DNA of 52,460 bases, taken from Halobacteriales archaeon QS_5_70_17. Lineage in GTDB: Archaea > Halobacteriota > Halobacteria > Halobacteriales > Haloarculaceae. Position numbers and translations under genes: made by a program. The notes below the pieces were generated by a model, which did no database searches, was not told the origin of the DNA, and saw nothing but the letters and a program-made list of their open reading frames with translations. Positions 41,783 to 51,046 of this stretch are shown one piece after another (the stretch's first letter is position 1; each line of letters starts with the position of its first letter). The stretch covers positions 1 through 52,460 of the forward strand of contig PXRR01000031.1 in NCBI GenBank assembly GCA_003021975.1, read 5' to 3'.

Positions 41783-43009
41783 TCACTCCCGTTCCGGCCC
41801 CGACTCCGACCCGCGGACCCGATCGGCCGTCCCGCCGGCGATCTCCTCCCGGTCGGTCTCGACGCCCCCGAGGATCTCGGCGACGGCGTCGAGACCGAGC
41901 ATCTCACGGGTCTCGGCGTCGAAGTCGAGGCTGTCCAGGGAGCGGCCGTCGGTGGCGACGTCGCCGCCCGAGAGGTGCCTGCCGTACCGGCCCACCAGCG
42001 AGGTGAGTTCCTGGGGCATCACGAACGTCGTCGACTCGCCCCGTCCGATCTCCGCGAGGGTCTCCATGCCCCTCTCGACGATGGCGCGCTCGCCCATCGC
42101 CTCGGCCGACCGCGCGCGCAGCACCGTCGAGACGGCGTCGCCCTGCGCCTCCAGGATCTGGCTCTGCTTCTCGCCCTGCGCGCGGACGACGTTCGCCCGC
42201 TTCTCCCCCTCCGCGCGCTCGACGGCGCTGCGGCGTTCCCCCTGGGCCTCGAGGATCATCGCCCGCCGGCGCCGCTCCGCCGAGGTCTGTTGCTCCATCG
42301 CCCGCTTGACCTCCCGGCTCGGGTTGACCTCGCGGACCTCGACGGCCTCGACGCGGACGCCCCACTCGTCGGTCGGCTCGTCGAGTTCGCGGTGGATCCG
42401 GCCGTTGATCTCCTCGCGTCGGGAGAGCGTGTCGTCGAGTTCCATGTCGCCGAGCACCGCCCGCAGCGTCGTCTGGGCGAGATAGGAGGTCGCGCGGCGG
42501 TAGTCGTCGACCCCGAGGAAGGCCCGCTCGGCGTCGACGACGCGGATGTAGACGACGGCGTCGGCGGTCACCGGGGAGTTGTCCCGTGTGATCGCCTCCT
42601 GGCGGGGCACGTCCAGGGTCTCCGTGCGCATGTCGAACTGGTAGGTCCGGGAGACGAAGGGGGGCACGAGGTGGAGGCCGGGCCCGAGCAGTCCCCGGTG
42701 GGCGCCGAAGACCGTCAGCGCCCGCTTCTCGTAGGCCTGGACGATCTCGACGGCGTCGACGACGGCCGCGACGGCGACCGTCAGGACCACGAGCGCGGCC
42801 AGCGTCGCCGCGTCGACCCCGAGCACGCCCGTCACCCCGGCGGCGAGCAGGAGGCCGGCGCCCCACAGCAGCAGGCGGCCCCACCGCGCGGGCGACTCGT
42901 CGCCGGGGGCGCTCTCGTCGGTCTCCTCCCGACCGAGTCCCTCCTCGGCCTTGGCGGAGAGCCGACCGAGCTCGCGGAAGAGACTGTCCGTCCCCCGGGA
43001 CCCGCTCAT
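41783..43009 (-). CDS. SPFH/band 7 (stomatin-like) membrane protein
   Basis: 408 residues from MSGSRGTDSLFRELGRLS (43009); the longer ORF-track start is not supported. Two adjacent membrane helices (LLLWGAGLLLAAGVTGVLG, LAALVVLTVAVAAVVDAV) precede the band 7 domain (EKRALTVFGAHRGLLGPGLHLVPPF ... RQEAITRDNSPVTADAVVYIRV ... VEAVEVREVNPS). A long coiled coil follows (SAERRRRAMILEAQGERRSAVER ... KQSQILEAQGDAVS). Stomatin-like proteins oligomerise in membranes and often act with NfeD or proteases; no such partner is adjacent. The C-terminal 60 residues are acidic and low-complexity. Confidence 0.9.
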   Translation of the reverse strand: MSGSRGTDSLFRELGRLSAKAEEGLGREETDESAPGDESPARWGRLLLWGAGLLLAAGVTGVLGVDAATLAALVVLTVAVAAVVDAVEIVQAYEKRALTVFGAHRGLLGPGLHLVPPFVSRTYQFDMRTETLDVPRQEAITRDNSPVTADAVVYIRVVDAERAFLGVDDYRRATSYLAQTTLRAVLGDMELDDTLSRREEINGRIHRELDEPTDEWGVRVEAVEVREVNPSREVKRAMEQQTSAERRRRAMILEAQGERRSAVERAEGEKRANVVRAQGEKQSQILEAQGDAVSTVLRARSAEAMGERAIVERGMETLAEIGRGESTTFVMPQELTSLVGRYGRHLSGGDVATDGRSLDSLDFDAETREMLGLDAVAEILGGVETDREEIAGGTADRVRGSESGPERE

Positions 43010-43030
43010 ACGCGAACGAGGCGCTCCGCG

Positions 43031-43040
43031 GGCATAAACC
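43031..43040 (-). promoter_or_regulatory. TATA-like box for the SPFH gene
   Basis: ggtttatgcc on the coding strand, 22-31 bases before the start at 43009. Confidence 0.45.
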
Positions 43041-43106
43041 TGTGCGATTCGTTGACACTGCGGAGCGTGCTCGCGGCGTCCGGAGGACGGCCGCCGGCGG
43101 CCGCTC

Positions 43107-43740
43107 CTACTCCGGAGACCGCAGCCCGTTGACGGCGCGGGCGCGGCCCTCGCCGAACCCCTCCAGCCGCGCGATGTCCCCGACGGAGGCGGCGAACAGG
43201 TCTTCGACTGTCGGGTACGGCTCGTGGAGCCGCGCGGCCAGCGTCGGGCCGATCCCCTCGATGTAGCCGTACGTCCGCTTGGCCGTCGGCTCCGACCGCG
43301 TCGGCACCGCGCCGGGGGCCGCCGGTCGGGCACCGGGCGACTCCACGTGCTCGCGACCCAGGCGGACCGCGATGTCGACCAGCGCCTCGCGGTCACCACA
43401 GGGGATCGCCGGAACCCCCGTCCGGGCGACCAGCGAGGCCAGCGCGCCGCGGGCGGCGGCGGGGTCGCCGGCGGCCCGGTCCAGGTCCGCGACCGTCCCC
43501 TCGACGAGGAGGGAGGGGCAGTCGAACGCGGCCGCGAGCCGCCGGAGCTGGTCGCGGAGGTCGCTGCCGCGCCGCCCCATCGCTGAGCGGACGAAGTCGC
43601 AGGGCGTCTTACGCTCGGTGCCGACCTCGCCGACGGCGACGTCACCGACGTCCAGCCGCCGGACGGCCACGCTCTCCACGTCCGAGTGAGCCGACAGGAG
43701 CCGCCGGACGCCGGCCGTCGAGCGCGACGGACACCTCCAT
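43107..43740 (-). pseudogene. ERCC4-family nuclease with frameshift near the N-terminus
   Basis: From about 43710 one frame encodes an ERCC4 nuclease domain (SVAVRRLDVGDVAV, GTERKTPCDFVRSAM, matching the GD...ERK-x3-D catalytic pattern) and a helix-hairpin-helix region (TYGYIEGIGPTLAARLHEPYP, DIARLEGFGEGRARAV). The plausible start, MEVSVALDGRRPA at 43740 with a promoter-like box 21-30 bases upstream, is in a different frame; the ORF-track starts (43790) read Arg/Ser-rich junk first. A few bases around 43705-43715 appear to be missing. The intact protein would be about 215 residues, a small XPF/Mus81-type structure-specific nuclease. A sequencing error would make it a functional gene. Confidence 0.6.
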
Positions 43741-43838
43741 GTCCGGGCAGGGGACCGCCGGGGAGAAAGCCGCGTCGTGTCGCGGCTCACCGCGGCGGGT
43801 CGAGGGCGCGGTCCGCCGGTCGACCGATCGACCGGGCC

Positions 43839-45707
43839 TCACAACCGCTCGCGGATCGTCTCGGCGGTCTTCTCGCCGACCCCGGGCACGCTCGTCAGGT
43901 CCGTGGCGCTCGCCGCCCGGACGTTCTCGACGCTGCCGAACCGGCGCAGGAGCCGCCGGCGTGTCTGCGGGCCGACCCCGGGCACGTCGTCGAGGACCGT
44001 CCGGACCTCGTCGCGGACCCGCTGGTGGTACTGGACGGCGAAGCGGTGGGCCTCGTCGCGGACCCGCTGGAGGAGGTGCAACGCGGGGTGGTCGTCGGGG
44101 AGCGACCGGTGTCGAGCGTCGCTCGACCGGCTCGTGGATTCCGGTCGGGGGGCGCCGCCGGTGGCCGCGCCGGTCGGGGCACTCGGGCCGGAGCCGGGGT
44201 CGCGGCGCTTCGCGGCCGCCGACCCGTCGGGGACGAGCAGCCGGTCGCCGTCCTCGTCTTTCGCCAGCGCGACCGCCGGCACGTCCCAGCCGGCCGCGGC
44301 GACGGCCTCGCGGGCGGCCGCCAGCTGGCCCTCGCCGCCGTCGATCACGAGCAGGTCGGGGTCGGGGCGGTCGTCCCGGCCGTCGACGGCGCGCTCGGCG
44401 CGCCAGCCGACGAGTTCCCGCATGTTGGCGTAGTCGTCGTTGCGCTCCGTGAGCTTCTTGCGCCGGTAGTCGGCCTTCTCGGCGCTCCCGTCGACGAACG
44501 CGACGTTCGAACCGACGACGGCCTTCCCCTGGGCGTGGCTCACGTCGAACCCTTCGACCCGGTCGGCGGCGTCGAGGCCGACCACCTCGGCCAGCGCCCG
44601 GGTGCCGTCGTCCCGGTCGCCGCCGGCCCGCCGGGCGTTCTTCAGCGCCAGGTCGACGAGCGTCGCCTCGCGGCCGGTGCCGGGGACGCGGACGGCGACC
44701 CCCTCCCGGTCGAGCCACGCCGTCACCTCGTCGCCGGCGGGGCGCTCGGGCAACAGGAGGGCGTCGGGGAGGTCCCGCTCGGCGTAGTACTGGGGGACGA
44801 ACGCGGCGAGCACGCCCGCGACGGCCTCCTCGGTGCCGTCGGGCGCGCGGAGGGCGTGGCGCTCGCGGTCGACCAGCTGGCCGTCCTCGCTGCGCAGGCG
44901 CGCGACGGTCGCGCGGTCGCCGGCGACGGCGGCGCCGAGAACGTCCACGACCCGCTCGCCGCGCTCGTCGTCGGGACCGCTGACCGCCGCGGCGCTTCCC
45001 TCGTGGAACGCCTCGACGGCCGCCAGCCGGTCGCGGAGGTTCGCGGCCCGCTCGAAGTTCTGCTCCTGGCTGGCGGCCTCCATCGCGCGGCGGACCGGGT
45101 CCGCGAGCACGCCGGTCTCGCCCTCCAGGAATCGCTCGACCGACTCGACGTCCGTGAGGTAGCCCTCGCGTCCGATCTCCCCCGTGCAGGGGGCCGTGCA
45201 GAGGCCGATGTCGTGATCGAGGCAGGGACGGTCCCGGTTGGCGAACTTGTGGTCGGAACAGCCCCGGACGCCGTAGGTCTCCCGTAGGGCCTTCACGACC
45301 GTCTCGACGCGCCCCTTGTTCGTGTAGGGGCCGTAGACCGCCGCCGCGTCGTCGGGGTCGCGCGTGATCTCGATGCGGGGGAACTCGTGGCCGGTCAACT
45401 GCACGAGCGGGTAGGACTTGTCGTCCTTCAGCCGGACGTTGTAGCGGGGCTGGTGGCGCTTGATCACGTTGGCCTCCAGCAACAGCGCCTGGGTCTCCGT
45501 GTCCGTCACGGCGACGTCGACGGCCGTCGCCCGCTCGACCATCCGCCGGATGCGCTCGCTGCGCGGGTCGGCGTACGACCGCACCCGGTCGCGCAGGTCG
45601 ACGGCCTTCCCGACGTAGAGGACGACCCCGTCGCCGTCGAGGAAGTGGTAGACGCCCGGCTCCCCGGGGAGGTCGGCGGCCCGCTCGCGCACCGCGGTCC
45701 CGTCCAT
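43839..45707 (-). CDS. uvrC: UvrABC excinuclease subunit C
   Basis: 622 residues from [18 protein letters not shown] (45707). N-terminal GIY-YIG nuclease for the 3' incision ([26 protein letters not shown]), cysteine-rich linker ([21 protein letters not shown]), UVR motif ([23 protein letters not shown]), RNase-H-like nuclease for the 5' incision ([35 protein letters not shown]) and a C-terminal helix-hairpin-helix pair ([34 protein letters not shown]). A Pro/Ser-rich insertion of about 45 residues splits the second nuclease domain (near [10 protein letters not shown]), common in haloarchaea. It works with the uvrB product. Confidence 0.96.
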   Translation of the reverse strand: MDGTAVRERAADLPGEPGVYHFLDGDGVVLYVGKAVDLRDRVRSYADPRSERIRRMVERATAVDVAVTDTETQALLLEANVIKRHQPRYNVRLKDDKSYPLVQLTGHEFPRIEITRDPDDAAAVYGPYTNKGRVETVVKALRETYGVRGCSDHKFANRDRPCLDHDIGLCTAPCTGEIGREGYLTDVESVERFLEGETGVLADPVRRAMEAASQEQNFERAANLRDRLAAVEAFHEGSAAAVSGPDDERGERVVDVLGAAVAGDRATVARLRSEDGQLVDRERHALRAPDGTEEAVAGVLAAFVPQYYAERDLPDALLLPERPAGDEVTAWLDREGVAVRVPGTGREATLVDLALKNARRAGGDRDDGTRALAEVVGLDAADRVEGFDVSHAQGKAVVGSNVAFVDGSAEKADYRRKKLTERNDDYANMRELVGWRAERAVDGRDDRPDPDLLVIDGGEGQLAAAREAVAAAGWDVPAVALAKDEDGDRLLVPDGSAAAKRRDPGSGPSAPTGAATGGAPRPESTSRSSDARHRSLPDDHPALHLLQRVRDEAHRFAVQYHQRVRDEVRTVLDDVPGVGPQTRRRLLRRFGSVENVRAASATDLTSVPGVGEKTAETIRERL

Positions 45708-45820
45708 CGGTTCCACCGAAGGGCGGCGCGGACAAGAGCGTGACGCGTCCGGCGCGCGGAGCCGAGCGCCGGCTGCCGGCGGGCCCGAACCGCTTTCCGG
45801 GTCCCGGGTGTTCCGCCGGC

Positions 45821-46357
45821 ATGAGCGACGGACGCGGCGGCTGGGACCGGCTGTGGTCGCGCTCGCTCGCCGTAGGCGGGACGACCGTCGGCTACGACCG
45901 CCTCCGGCGGCCGGACGGCGAGCGGACGGGATACGGCTGGATCGGCGACCGGGGGTCGGCGGCGGTCGTCGCCCGCGACGGGGACCGGGTGGTGCTGATC
46001 GAGGAGTACCGGCCGCGACTCGGCGAGACCGTGCTGAGCTGCCCGGTCGGGAGCGTCGAGGCCGGCGAGTCGTTCCGCGAGGCCGGCCGGCGGGAGCTCC
46101 GCGAGGAGACGGGCTTCGCGGCCGGTCGCGCCGAGGTGCTGGCCGAGCACTACCCCGTCGCCTGGCTCCGCAAGCCCCGCGGCGTGGTCTTCGCGGACGA
46201 CCTCTCGGCGGGCGACCGGCGCCTCGAGGACGACGAGTTCGTCGACGTTCGGACCGTCCCCGTCGCGGACGCGGTCGAGACGGTCCGCGGACGCGAGCCC
46301 GCGACGGGGTGGACGCTGCTGCCGCTGTTGCTCGCCCGGGAGGCGGGCCGCCTGTAG
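45821..46357 (+). CDS. NUDIX hydrolase (ADP-ribose pyrophosphatase-like)
   Basis: 178 residues from [17 protein letters not shown] (45821). The Nudix box [22 protein letters not shown] is complete (G-x5-E-x7-R-E-L-x-E-E-x-G), preceded by [21 protein letters not shown], which resembles ADP-ribose pyrophosphatases. It would cleave a nucleoside diphosphate linked to another group, with magnesium. It is divergent from uvrC with about 110 bases between; a cgctttccgg box lies 21-30 bases upstream. Confidence 0.85.
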   Translation: MSDGRGGWDRLWSRSLAVGGTTVGYDRLRRPDGERTGYGWIGDRGSAAVVARDGDRVVLIEEYRPRLGETVLSCPVGSVEAGESFREAGRRELREETGFAAGRAEVLAEHYPVAWLRKPRGVVFADDLSAGDRRLEDDEFVDVRTVPVADAVETVRGREPATGWTLLPLLLAREAGRL

Positions 46358-46479
46358 CTGTACCTGTACCCGTAGCCCGCGACTGCGAGGCGTGGCGTCC
46401 GCGGCCCCAGCGCGGGCCGCGCGGACCGGGGCGCCGTCGGAACATCAGCTACAAGCGGCCGGTGGGCGAACGCCCGCCC

Positions 46480-46761
46480 ATGAGCGACTCCGCGGACCCG
46501 GACCCGGTGCGGCTCTGGCTCGTCGAGCGCGACTACGACGATCGGAACCTCGTGACGCTGGTCTACGCGACCCCGGACGGCGAGCGCTACCACCAGCGCG
46601 AGCAGTCCGCCCACCTCCTCTCGCAGGGCGACGGGGTCACTGCCGCCATCAACGCCGACCCGGGCGACCTCGCGGCGGTCGGCGACGAGGCGACCCGCGA
46701 GCGGTACGCCAGCGAGGCCGAGCGGATGCGCGAGCGCCACGACCCCGGCGACAGCGTCTGA
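46480..46761 (+). CDS. conserved haloarchaeal hypothetical protein
   Basis: 93 residues from MSDSADPDPVRLWLVERDYD (46480); the ORF-track start at 45808 is upstream of the NUDIX gene and wrong. The first half is beta-rich (LVTLVYATPDGERYHQREQ), the second half acidic and helical. No motif is recognised. It precedes the ABC exporter genes by 50 bases with its own promoter-like box. Confidence 0.7.
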   Translation: MSDSADPDPVRLWLVERDYDDRNLVTLVYATPDGERYHQREQSAHLLSQGDGVTAAINADPGDLAAVGDEATRERYASEAERMRERHDPGDSV

Positions 46762-46771
46762 CGAGTAGGAA

Positions 46772-46783
46772 GGCCTTTTTCCC
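46772..46783 (+). promoter_or_regulatory. TATA-like box for the ABC exporter operon
   Basis: ggcctttttccc lies 29-40 bases before ATG 46812. Confidence 0.35.
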
Positions 46784-46811
46784 CGGGGTTCACAGGCCGA
46801 AACGATACGAC

Positions 46812-47753
46812 ATGCCCGCCATCGAACTGAACGGCGTCTCCAAGCGGTTCGACGACGTCGTGGCCCTCCGAGACCTCGATCTCGCCGTCCGAGAGGGTGA
46901 GATCTTCGGCTTCCTCGGTCCCAACGGCGCCGGGAAGTCGACGACCATCAACGTCCTACTGGACTTCGTCCGGCCGACCAGCGGGTCCGCGACCGTCCTC
47001 GGGATGGACGCCCAGCGGCGGTCGAAGGCGGTCCGCCAGCGAACGGGCGTGCTCCCCGACGCGTACAGCGTCTACGACCGACTGACCGGCCGCCAGCACC
47101 TCGAGTTCGCCATCGAGTCCAAGGAGGCCGACGACGACCCGATGGCCCTGCTCGAGCGCACCGGGATCCCCGAGGCCGCCGACCGGAAGGCCGGCGGCTA
47201 CTCGAAGGGGATGGCCCAGCGGCTCGTGCTCGCGATGGCGCTGGTCGGCGACCCCGACCTGCTGATCCTCGACGAGCCCTCGACCGGGCTGGACCCCAAC
47301 GGCGCCCGCGAGATGCGCGACATCATCCGCGCGGAGCGGGACCGCGGCGCGACGGTCTTCTTCTCGAGCCACATCCTCGAACAGGTCGAGGCCGTCTGCG
47401 ACCGCGTGGGGATCCTCCGGGACGGGCGGCTCGTCGCCGAGGACACCGTCGAGGGGCTGCGGTCGTCGGTCGACTCCGGGGCGACGCTCACCGTCACCGT
47501 CGACGAACCGACCGACGAGGCCATCGCAGCCGCGCGGTCGGTCGAGGGCGTCTCGGACGTCGCCGTCCGGTCCGACCAGAGCGCCATCGTCGTGACGACC
47601 GAGGACGCCTCGAAGACCGCCGTGCTGAGCGCCATCGAGGACACTGGCGTCGAGGTGCGGGACTTCTCGACCCAGAAGGCCTCGCTGGAGGAACTGTTCG
47701 TCACCTACACCCGGGACGGGCAGAGCCAGGACGAGACGGAGGTCCGGACGTGA
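46812..47753 (+). CDS. ABC transporter ATP-binding protein (ABC-2 exporter)
   Basis: 313 residues. Walker A FGFLGPNGAGKST, signature GYSKGMAQRLVLAM (a variant of LSGGQ), Walker B LLILDEPSTGLDP and the H-loop SSHILEQVEAVCDRVG give a complete ATPase. The C-terminal 90 residues (TLTVTVDEPTDEAIAAARSV ...) are the usual extra domain of drug/polysaccharide-type exporters. Its stop overlaps the GTG of the permease by 4 bases, so the two form one transporter of unknown cargo. Confidence 0.93.
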   Translation: MPAIELNGVSKRFDDVVALRDLDLAVREGEIFGFLGPNGAGKSTTINVLLDFVRPTSGSATVLGMDAQRRSKAVRQRTGVLPDAYSVYDRLTGRQHLEFAIESKEADDDPMALLERTGIPEAADRKAGGYSKGMAQRLVLAMALVGDPDLLILDEPSTGLDPNGAREMRDIIRAERDRGATVFFSSHILEQVEAVCDRVGILRDGRLVAEDTVEGLRSSVDSGATLTVTVDEPTDEAIAAARSVEGVSDVAVRSDQSAIVVTTEDASKTAVLSAIEDTGVEVRDFSTQKASLEELFVTYTRDGQSQDETEVRT

Positions 47754-48634
47754 GCTGGACCGCCGTCGCGCGCAAGGACTTCCGGGACGCCGTGCGCGTC
47801 AAGTGGTTCTGGGCGCTGACCGCACTGTTCGTCGTCTTCGCCGGCGGGGCCGCCTACCTCTACGGGGAGGTGGAGCTGTTCTCCGGCGGAGGGCCCGCGA
47901 CCGCGACCGGGCTGATCAGCTTCCTGAGCGGGGCCTCGGGGACGCTCGTTCCGATCATCGCCCTGCTGGTCGGCTACAAGGCGATCGTCGGCGAGCGCGA
48001 CTCGGGGAGCCTGAAGCTGCTGCTCTCCCTGCCGCACACCCGCGGCGAGGTCGTCCTCGGGAAGCTAGTCGGCCGGACCGGCGTCGTCTCGCTGGCGATC
48101 CTCGTGGGCTACCTCATGGCGGTAGTGCTCGGGCTCGCCCTGTTCGACGAGTTCGCCGTCAGCGACTTCCTGCTGTTCACGCTGCTGACGATCGCCCTCG
48201 GACTGGCGTACATCAGTATCGCCATCGGCCTCTCCTCGGCCGTCTCCTCGGCGTCGCGAGCGGGCGCGCTCGCCATCGGCTTCTGGCTGGTCTTCGAGTT
48301 CCTCTGGGGGATCGTCGGCCTGCTGCTGGCCTGGACTGCCAACGGCTTCTCGCTGCAGGGCCTGTTCCAGGGCGGCCCGCCGGACTGGTATCTCTTCTTC
48401 CTCCGGCTCTCGCCGACTAACGCCTACAGCGCCGTCGTCGGGACGCTGCTGCCCGACCCCCAGGGAATCGGCGGTGGCGGCCCCGGAGCGGGACCGGGCG
48501 CCGGCGGAGGCGCCGCCCAGGCGGGCGCCGACCCATTCTTCCTGCAGGACTGGTTCGGCCTCGTGATCCTCGCGGCCTGGGTCCTCGTCCCCGTCGGCCT
48601 GGGCTACCTGCGGTTCCGCGACATCGACCTCTAG
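47750..48634 (+). CDS. ABC-2 type transporter permease
   Basis: 294 residues starting at GTG 47750, overlapping the ATPase gene by 4 bases (GTGA). Six hydrophobic helices are visible (WFWALTALFVVFAGGAAYLY; TLVPIIALLVGYKAIVG; TGVVSLAILVGYLMAVVLGLA; FTLLTIALGLAYISIAIGLSS; ALAIGFWLVFEFLWGIVGLLLA; LVILAAWVLVPVGLGYL). GYKAIVGERDSGSLKLLLSLP is the typical cytoplasmic motif of NosY/ABC-2 permeases. A glycine-rich loop (GGGGPGAGPGAGGGAA) lies before the last helix. The last 218 bases overlap the ligA reading frame on the other strand. Confidence 0.9.
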   Translation: MSWTAVARKDFRDAVRVKWFWALTALFVVFAGGAAYLYGEVELFSGGGPATATGLISFLSGASGTLVPIIALLVGYKAIVGERDSGSLKLLLSLPHTRGEVVLGKLVGRTGVVSLAILVGYLMAVVLGLALFDEFAVSDFLLFTLLTIALGLAYISIAIGLSSAVSSASRAGALAIGFWLVFEFLWGIVGLLLAWTANGFSLQGLFQGGPPDWYLFFLRLSPTNAYSAVVGTLLPDPQGIGGGGPGAGPGAGGGAAQAGADPFFLQDWFGLVILAAWVLVPVGLGYLRFRDIDL

Positions 48635-50945
48635 GGCGGACCTTTTTCGGCGGAGGCGCGGCCAGGACCGGCGTGTCCTGAGAGGCGCCGTCGGGCGGAC
48701 CGCGGGACGCGAGGTCGCTCGCTTCCGGACGCACGGACCGCGGGCCGTGCGAGTGCGACGCGACGCCCGACGGGTCGGAGTCGCCGTCCGAGTCGACGTC
48801 GATCCCCCGGTCGGTCAACAGCGACTCGAACTCCCCCCGGTCGAGAACGGGGACGTCCTCGCTCTCGGCGTCGTCGAGTTTGGTCTGCCCGGCCCCCTCG
48901 CCGGCGACGAGGTAGTCGGTGTTCCCGGAGACGCTCGCGGTCGCGTCGGCGCCGTGGCGCTCGACGAGGCCCTCGGCCTCCTCGCGGGTGACCCCCTTCA
49001 GCGACCCGGTGAACACGAACGTCAGCCCCTCGAGTCCGTCGCCGCTCTCGACGTCAGGGGTCTGCGGCTCGATCCCCCGATCGCGTAGCTCCTCGACGAC
49101 GCGACGGTTGCGCTCGCTGTCGAAGAACTCCCGGATCTCGCTCGCGACGGTCGGGCCCACGTCCTCGACCGCCCGGAGTTCGTCCTCGTCGGCGGCGATC
49201 ATGGCGTCCAGCGAACCGAACGCCCGCGCGAGGTTCCGCGCCGTCGTCGGACCGACCTCGGGGACGCCGAGCGCCGTGAGGAAGTCCGAGAGCGGCGGCT
49301 CCGTCGCGACCTCAAGCTCCTTGAGCAGGTTCTCCGCGCTCGTCTCGCCCCACCCCTCCAGCCGGGCGAGGTCGGCCGCCCGGAGGTCGTAGAGGTCCGG
49401 GATCGACTCGACCAGTCCCGCCTCGACGAGCTGGTCGAGGCGCTCCTCGCCCAGCCCCTCGACGTCCAGCCCCTCCCGGCTCACGTAGTGTTCGATGGCC
49501 CGGCGGAGCTGAGCCGGGCAGGCCAGCCCGCCCGTGCAGAACGCCAGCGGGCCGTCGCGCTCGACCGGCGAGTCACAGACGGGGCACCGCTCGGGGAACT
49601 CGAAGTGGCCGTCGCCGTCGGCCTCGACGACCTCGTCGACGTACGGGATCACGTCGCCGGCGCGCTCGATGCGCACCCTGTCGCCGACTCCGACCCCGAG
49701 GTCGGCGATCTGGTCCGGGTTGTGGAGGCTCGCCCGCGAGACCGTCACGCCCGACACCTCCACCGGATCGAGCAGGGCGACGGGGGTCAGCCGACCGGTC
49801 CGACCGACCTGGACGACGACGTCCCGGACGGTCGTCTCCTCGGTGCGGGCGGGGAGCTTGTAGGCGTAGGCCCACCGGGGCGCCCGCGAGGTGCTCCCCA
49901 GCCGCTCGCACTGCCCGCGGTCGTCGAGCTTGAAGACGGCGCCGTCGACCTCGTAGTCGAGGTCGTCGCGGTCCTCGACGAGGCGGTCGCGGTAGTCGAT
50001 GGCGGCCTCGATGTCCCCGACGCGCTCGACCCGGTCGTCGACCTTCAGCCCCCACTCCGGGAGCGCCTCGTGACGCTCGTGGTGGCTGTCGAACTCGCGG
50101 ATGGACTCCAAGACGTCGAAGAAAAAGCAATCGAGGGGCCGCTCGGCGGTCACCGAGGGGTCGAGCTGTCGGAGGGTGCCGGCGGCCGCGTTGCGCGGGT
50201 TGGCGAAGGGATCGTCGCCGCGCTCGACGCGCTCGCGGTTGTACGCCTGGAAGGCCTCCCGCGGGATGAACACCTCGCCGCGGACCGCCAGGAACTCCGG
50301 GTAGTCGCCGGCGAGGCGCATCGGGATCGACCGGATCGTCCGGACGTTCTCGGTGACGTCGTCGCCCTCGATCCCGTCGCCCCGGGTGGCCGCCCGCTCG
50401 TAGCGGCCGTCCTCGTAGATCACCTCGATGGAGACGCCGTCGAACTTCGGCTCGCAGAGGTACTCGACGGTCTCGCCGGCGTACGCTCCCAGCGACGTCT
50501 GGTCGTTGCCCGCGTCGGTTGCCCGGCTCTCGCCCGCTTTCTCGCTATCGAGGAGCCCGAGTCCATCGTGGACGCGGCGGTCGAACTCCCGGACGTCCTC
50601 GGCGTCACCGCTGGAGTCGATCGACAGCATGGGGGCGACGTGCTCGACGGTGTCGAACTCGTCGAGGGGTTCGCCGCCGACCCGGCGGGTCGGCGAGTCC
50701 TCCGTCCGGAGGTCGAAGGCCTCCTCGAGTTGCTGCAGCTGGGAGAACAGGGCGTCGTACTCCCGGTCCGCGATCCGGGGGTCGGCCTCGACGTAGTAGC
50801 GGTGATCGTGGTACCGGATGGCTTCCCGGAGCTGGTCGGCCTCCCGGCGGGCGGTCTCCTCGTCGAGGTCCTCGACGGGGTCGAACTCCGTCGGCGGCTC
50901 CTCGAGGTAGGGATTGTCGGCGGGCTCCCTGACGTCGCCACTCAT
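48417..50945 (-). CDS. ligA: NAD-dependent DNA ligase, with anomalous read-through tail
   Basis: The ORF has 842 codons; about the first 710 are a complete LigA: domain Ia, the adenylation motif CEPKFDGVS with the active lysine, OB domain, C4 zinc finger (CPVCDSPVERDG ... CTGGLACPAQL), helix-hairpin-helix repeats (LDVEGLGEERLDQL, LGVPEVGPTTARNLA) and the BRCT domain (GLTFVFTGSLKGVTREEAEGL) ending around TDRGIDVDSD. The remaining 130 or so codons are Arg/Pro/Gly-rich non-protein-like sequence running 218 bases into the convergent permease gene. The true stop has probably been lost by mutation or a base-call error. Haloarchaea carry this bacterial ligase beside the ATP-dependent one. Confidence 0.9.
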   Translation of the reverse strand: MSGDVREPADNPYLEEPPTEFDPVEDLDEETARREADQLREAIRYHDHRYYVEADPRIADREYDALFSQLQQLEEAFDLRTEDSPTRRVGGEPLDEFDTVEHVAPMLSIDSSGDAEDVREFDRRVHDGLGLLDSEKAGESRATDAGNDQTSLGAYAGETVEYLCEPKFDGVSIEVIYEDGRYERAATRGDGIEGDDVTENVRTIRSIPMRLAGDYPEFLAVRGEVFIPREAFQAYNRERVERGDDPFANPRNAAAGTLRQLDPSVTAERPLDCFFFDVLESIREFDSHHERHEALPEWGLKVDDRVERVGDIEAAIDYRDRLVEDRDDLDYEVDGAVFKLDDRGQCERLGSTSRAPRWAYAYKLPARTEETTVRDVVVQVGRTGRLTPVALLDPVEVSGVTVSRASLHNPDQIADLGVGVGDRVRIERAGDVIPYVDEVVEADGDGHFEFPERCPVCDSPVERDGPLAFCTGGLACPAQLRRAIEHYVSREGLDVEGLGEERLDQLVEAGLVESIPDLYDLRAADLARLEGWGETSAENLLKELEVATEPPLSDFLTALGVPEVGPTTARNLARAFGSLDAMIAADEDELRAVEDVGPTVASEIREFFDSERNRRVVEELRDRGIEPQTPDVESGDGLEGLTFVFTGSLKGVTREEAEGLVERHGADATASVSGNTDYLVAGEGAGQTKLDDAESEDVPVLDRGEFESLLTDRGIDVDSDGDSDPSGVASHSHGPRSVRPEASDLASRGPPDGASQDTPVLAAPPPKKVRPRGRCRGTAGSPGRRGRGPRPRGSRGRTSPAGRMGRRPPGRRLRRRPVPLRGRHRRFPGGRAAASRRRRCRR

Positions 50946-50967
50946 CGCACGAGGATTGCGAACGGGG

Positions 50968-50977
50968 GCTAAAAAGC
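50968..50977 (-). promoter_or_regulatory. TATA-like box for ligA
   Basis: ggctaaaaag on the plus strand (ctttttagcc on the coding strand) is 23-32 bases upstream of the start at 50945. Confidence 0.4.
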
Positions 50978-51015
50978 GGGCCGCTCCGGCGCGGCGAGGC
51001 TTGTGGGGATGGCGA

Positions 51016-51025
51016 GGCTTATGCC
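51016..51025 (+). promoter_or_regulatory. TATA-like box for the class V aminotransferase gene
   Basis: ggcttatgcc lies 22-31 bases before ATG 51047. A second copy of ggcgaggctt occurs 18 bases upstream, a short direct duplication. Confidence 0.4.
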
Positions 51026-51046
51026 CGCGGCAGGTAACTTCCGGGT

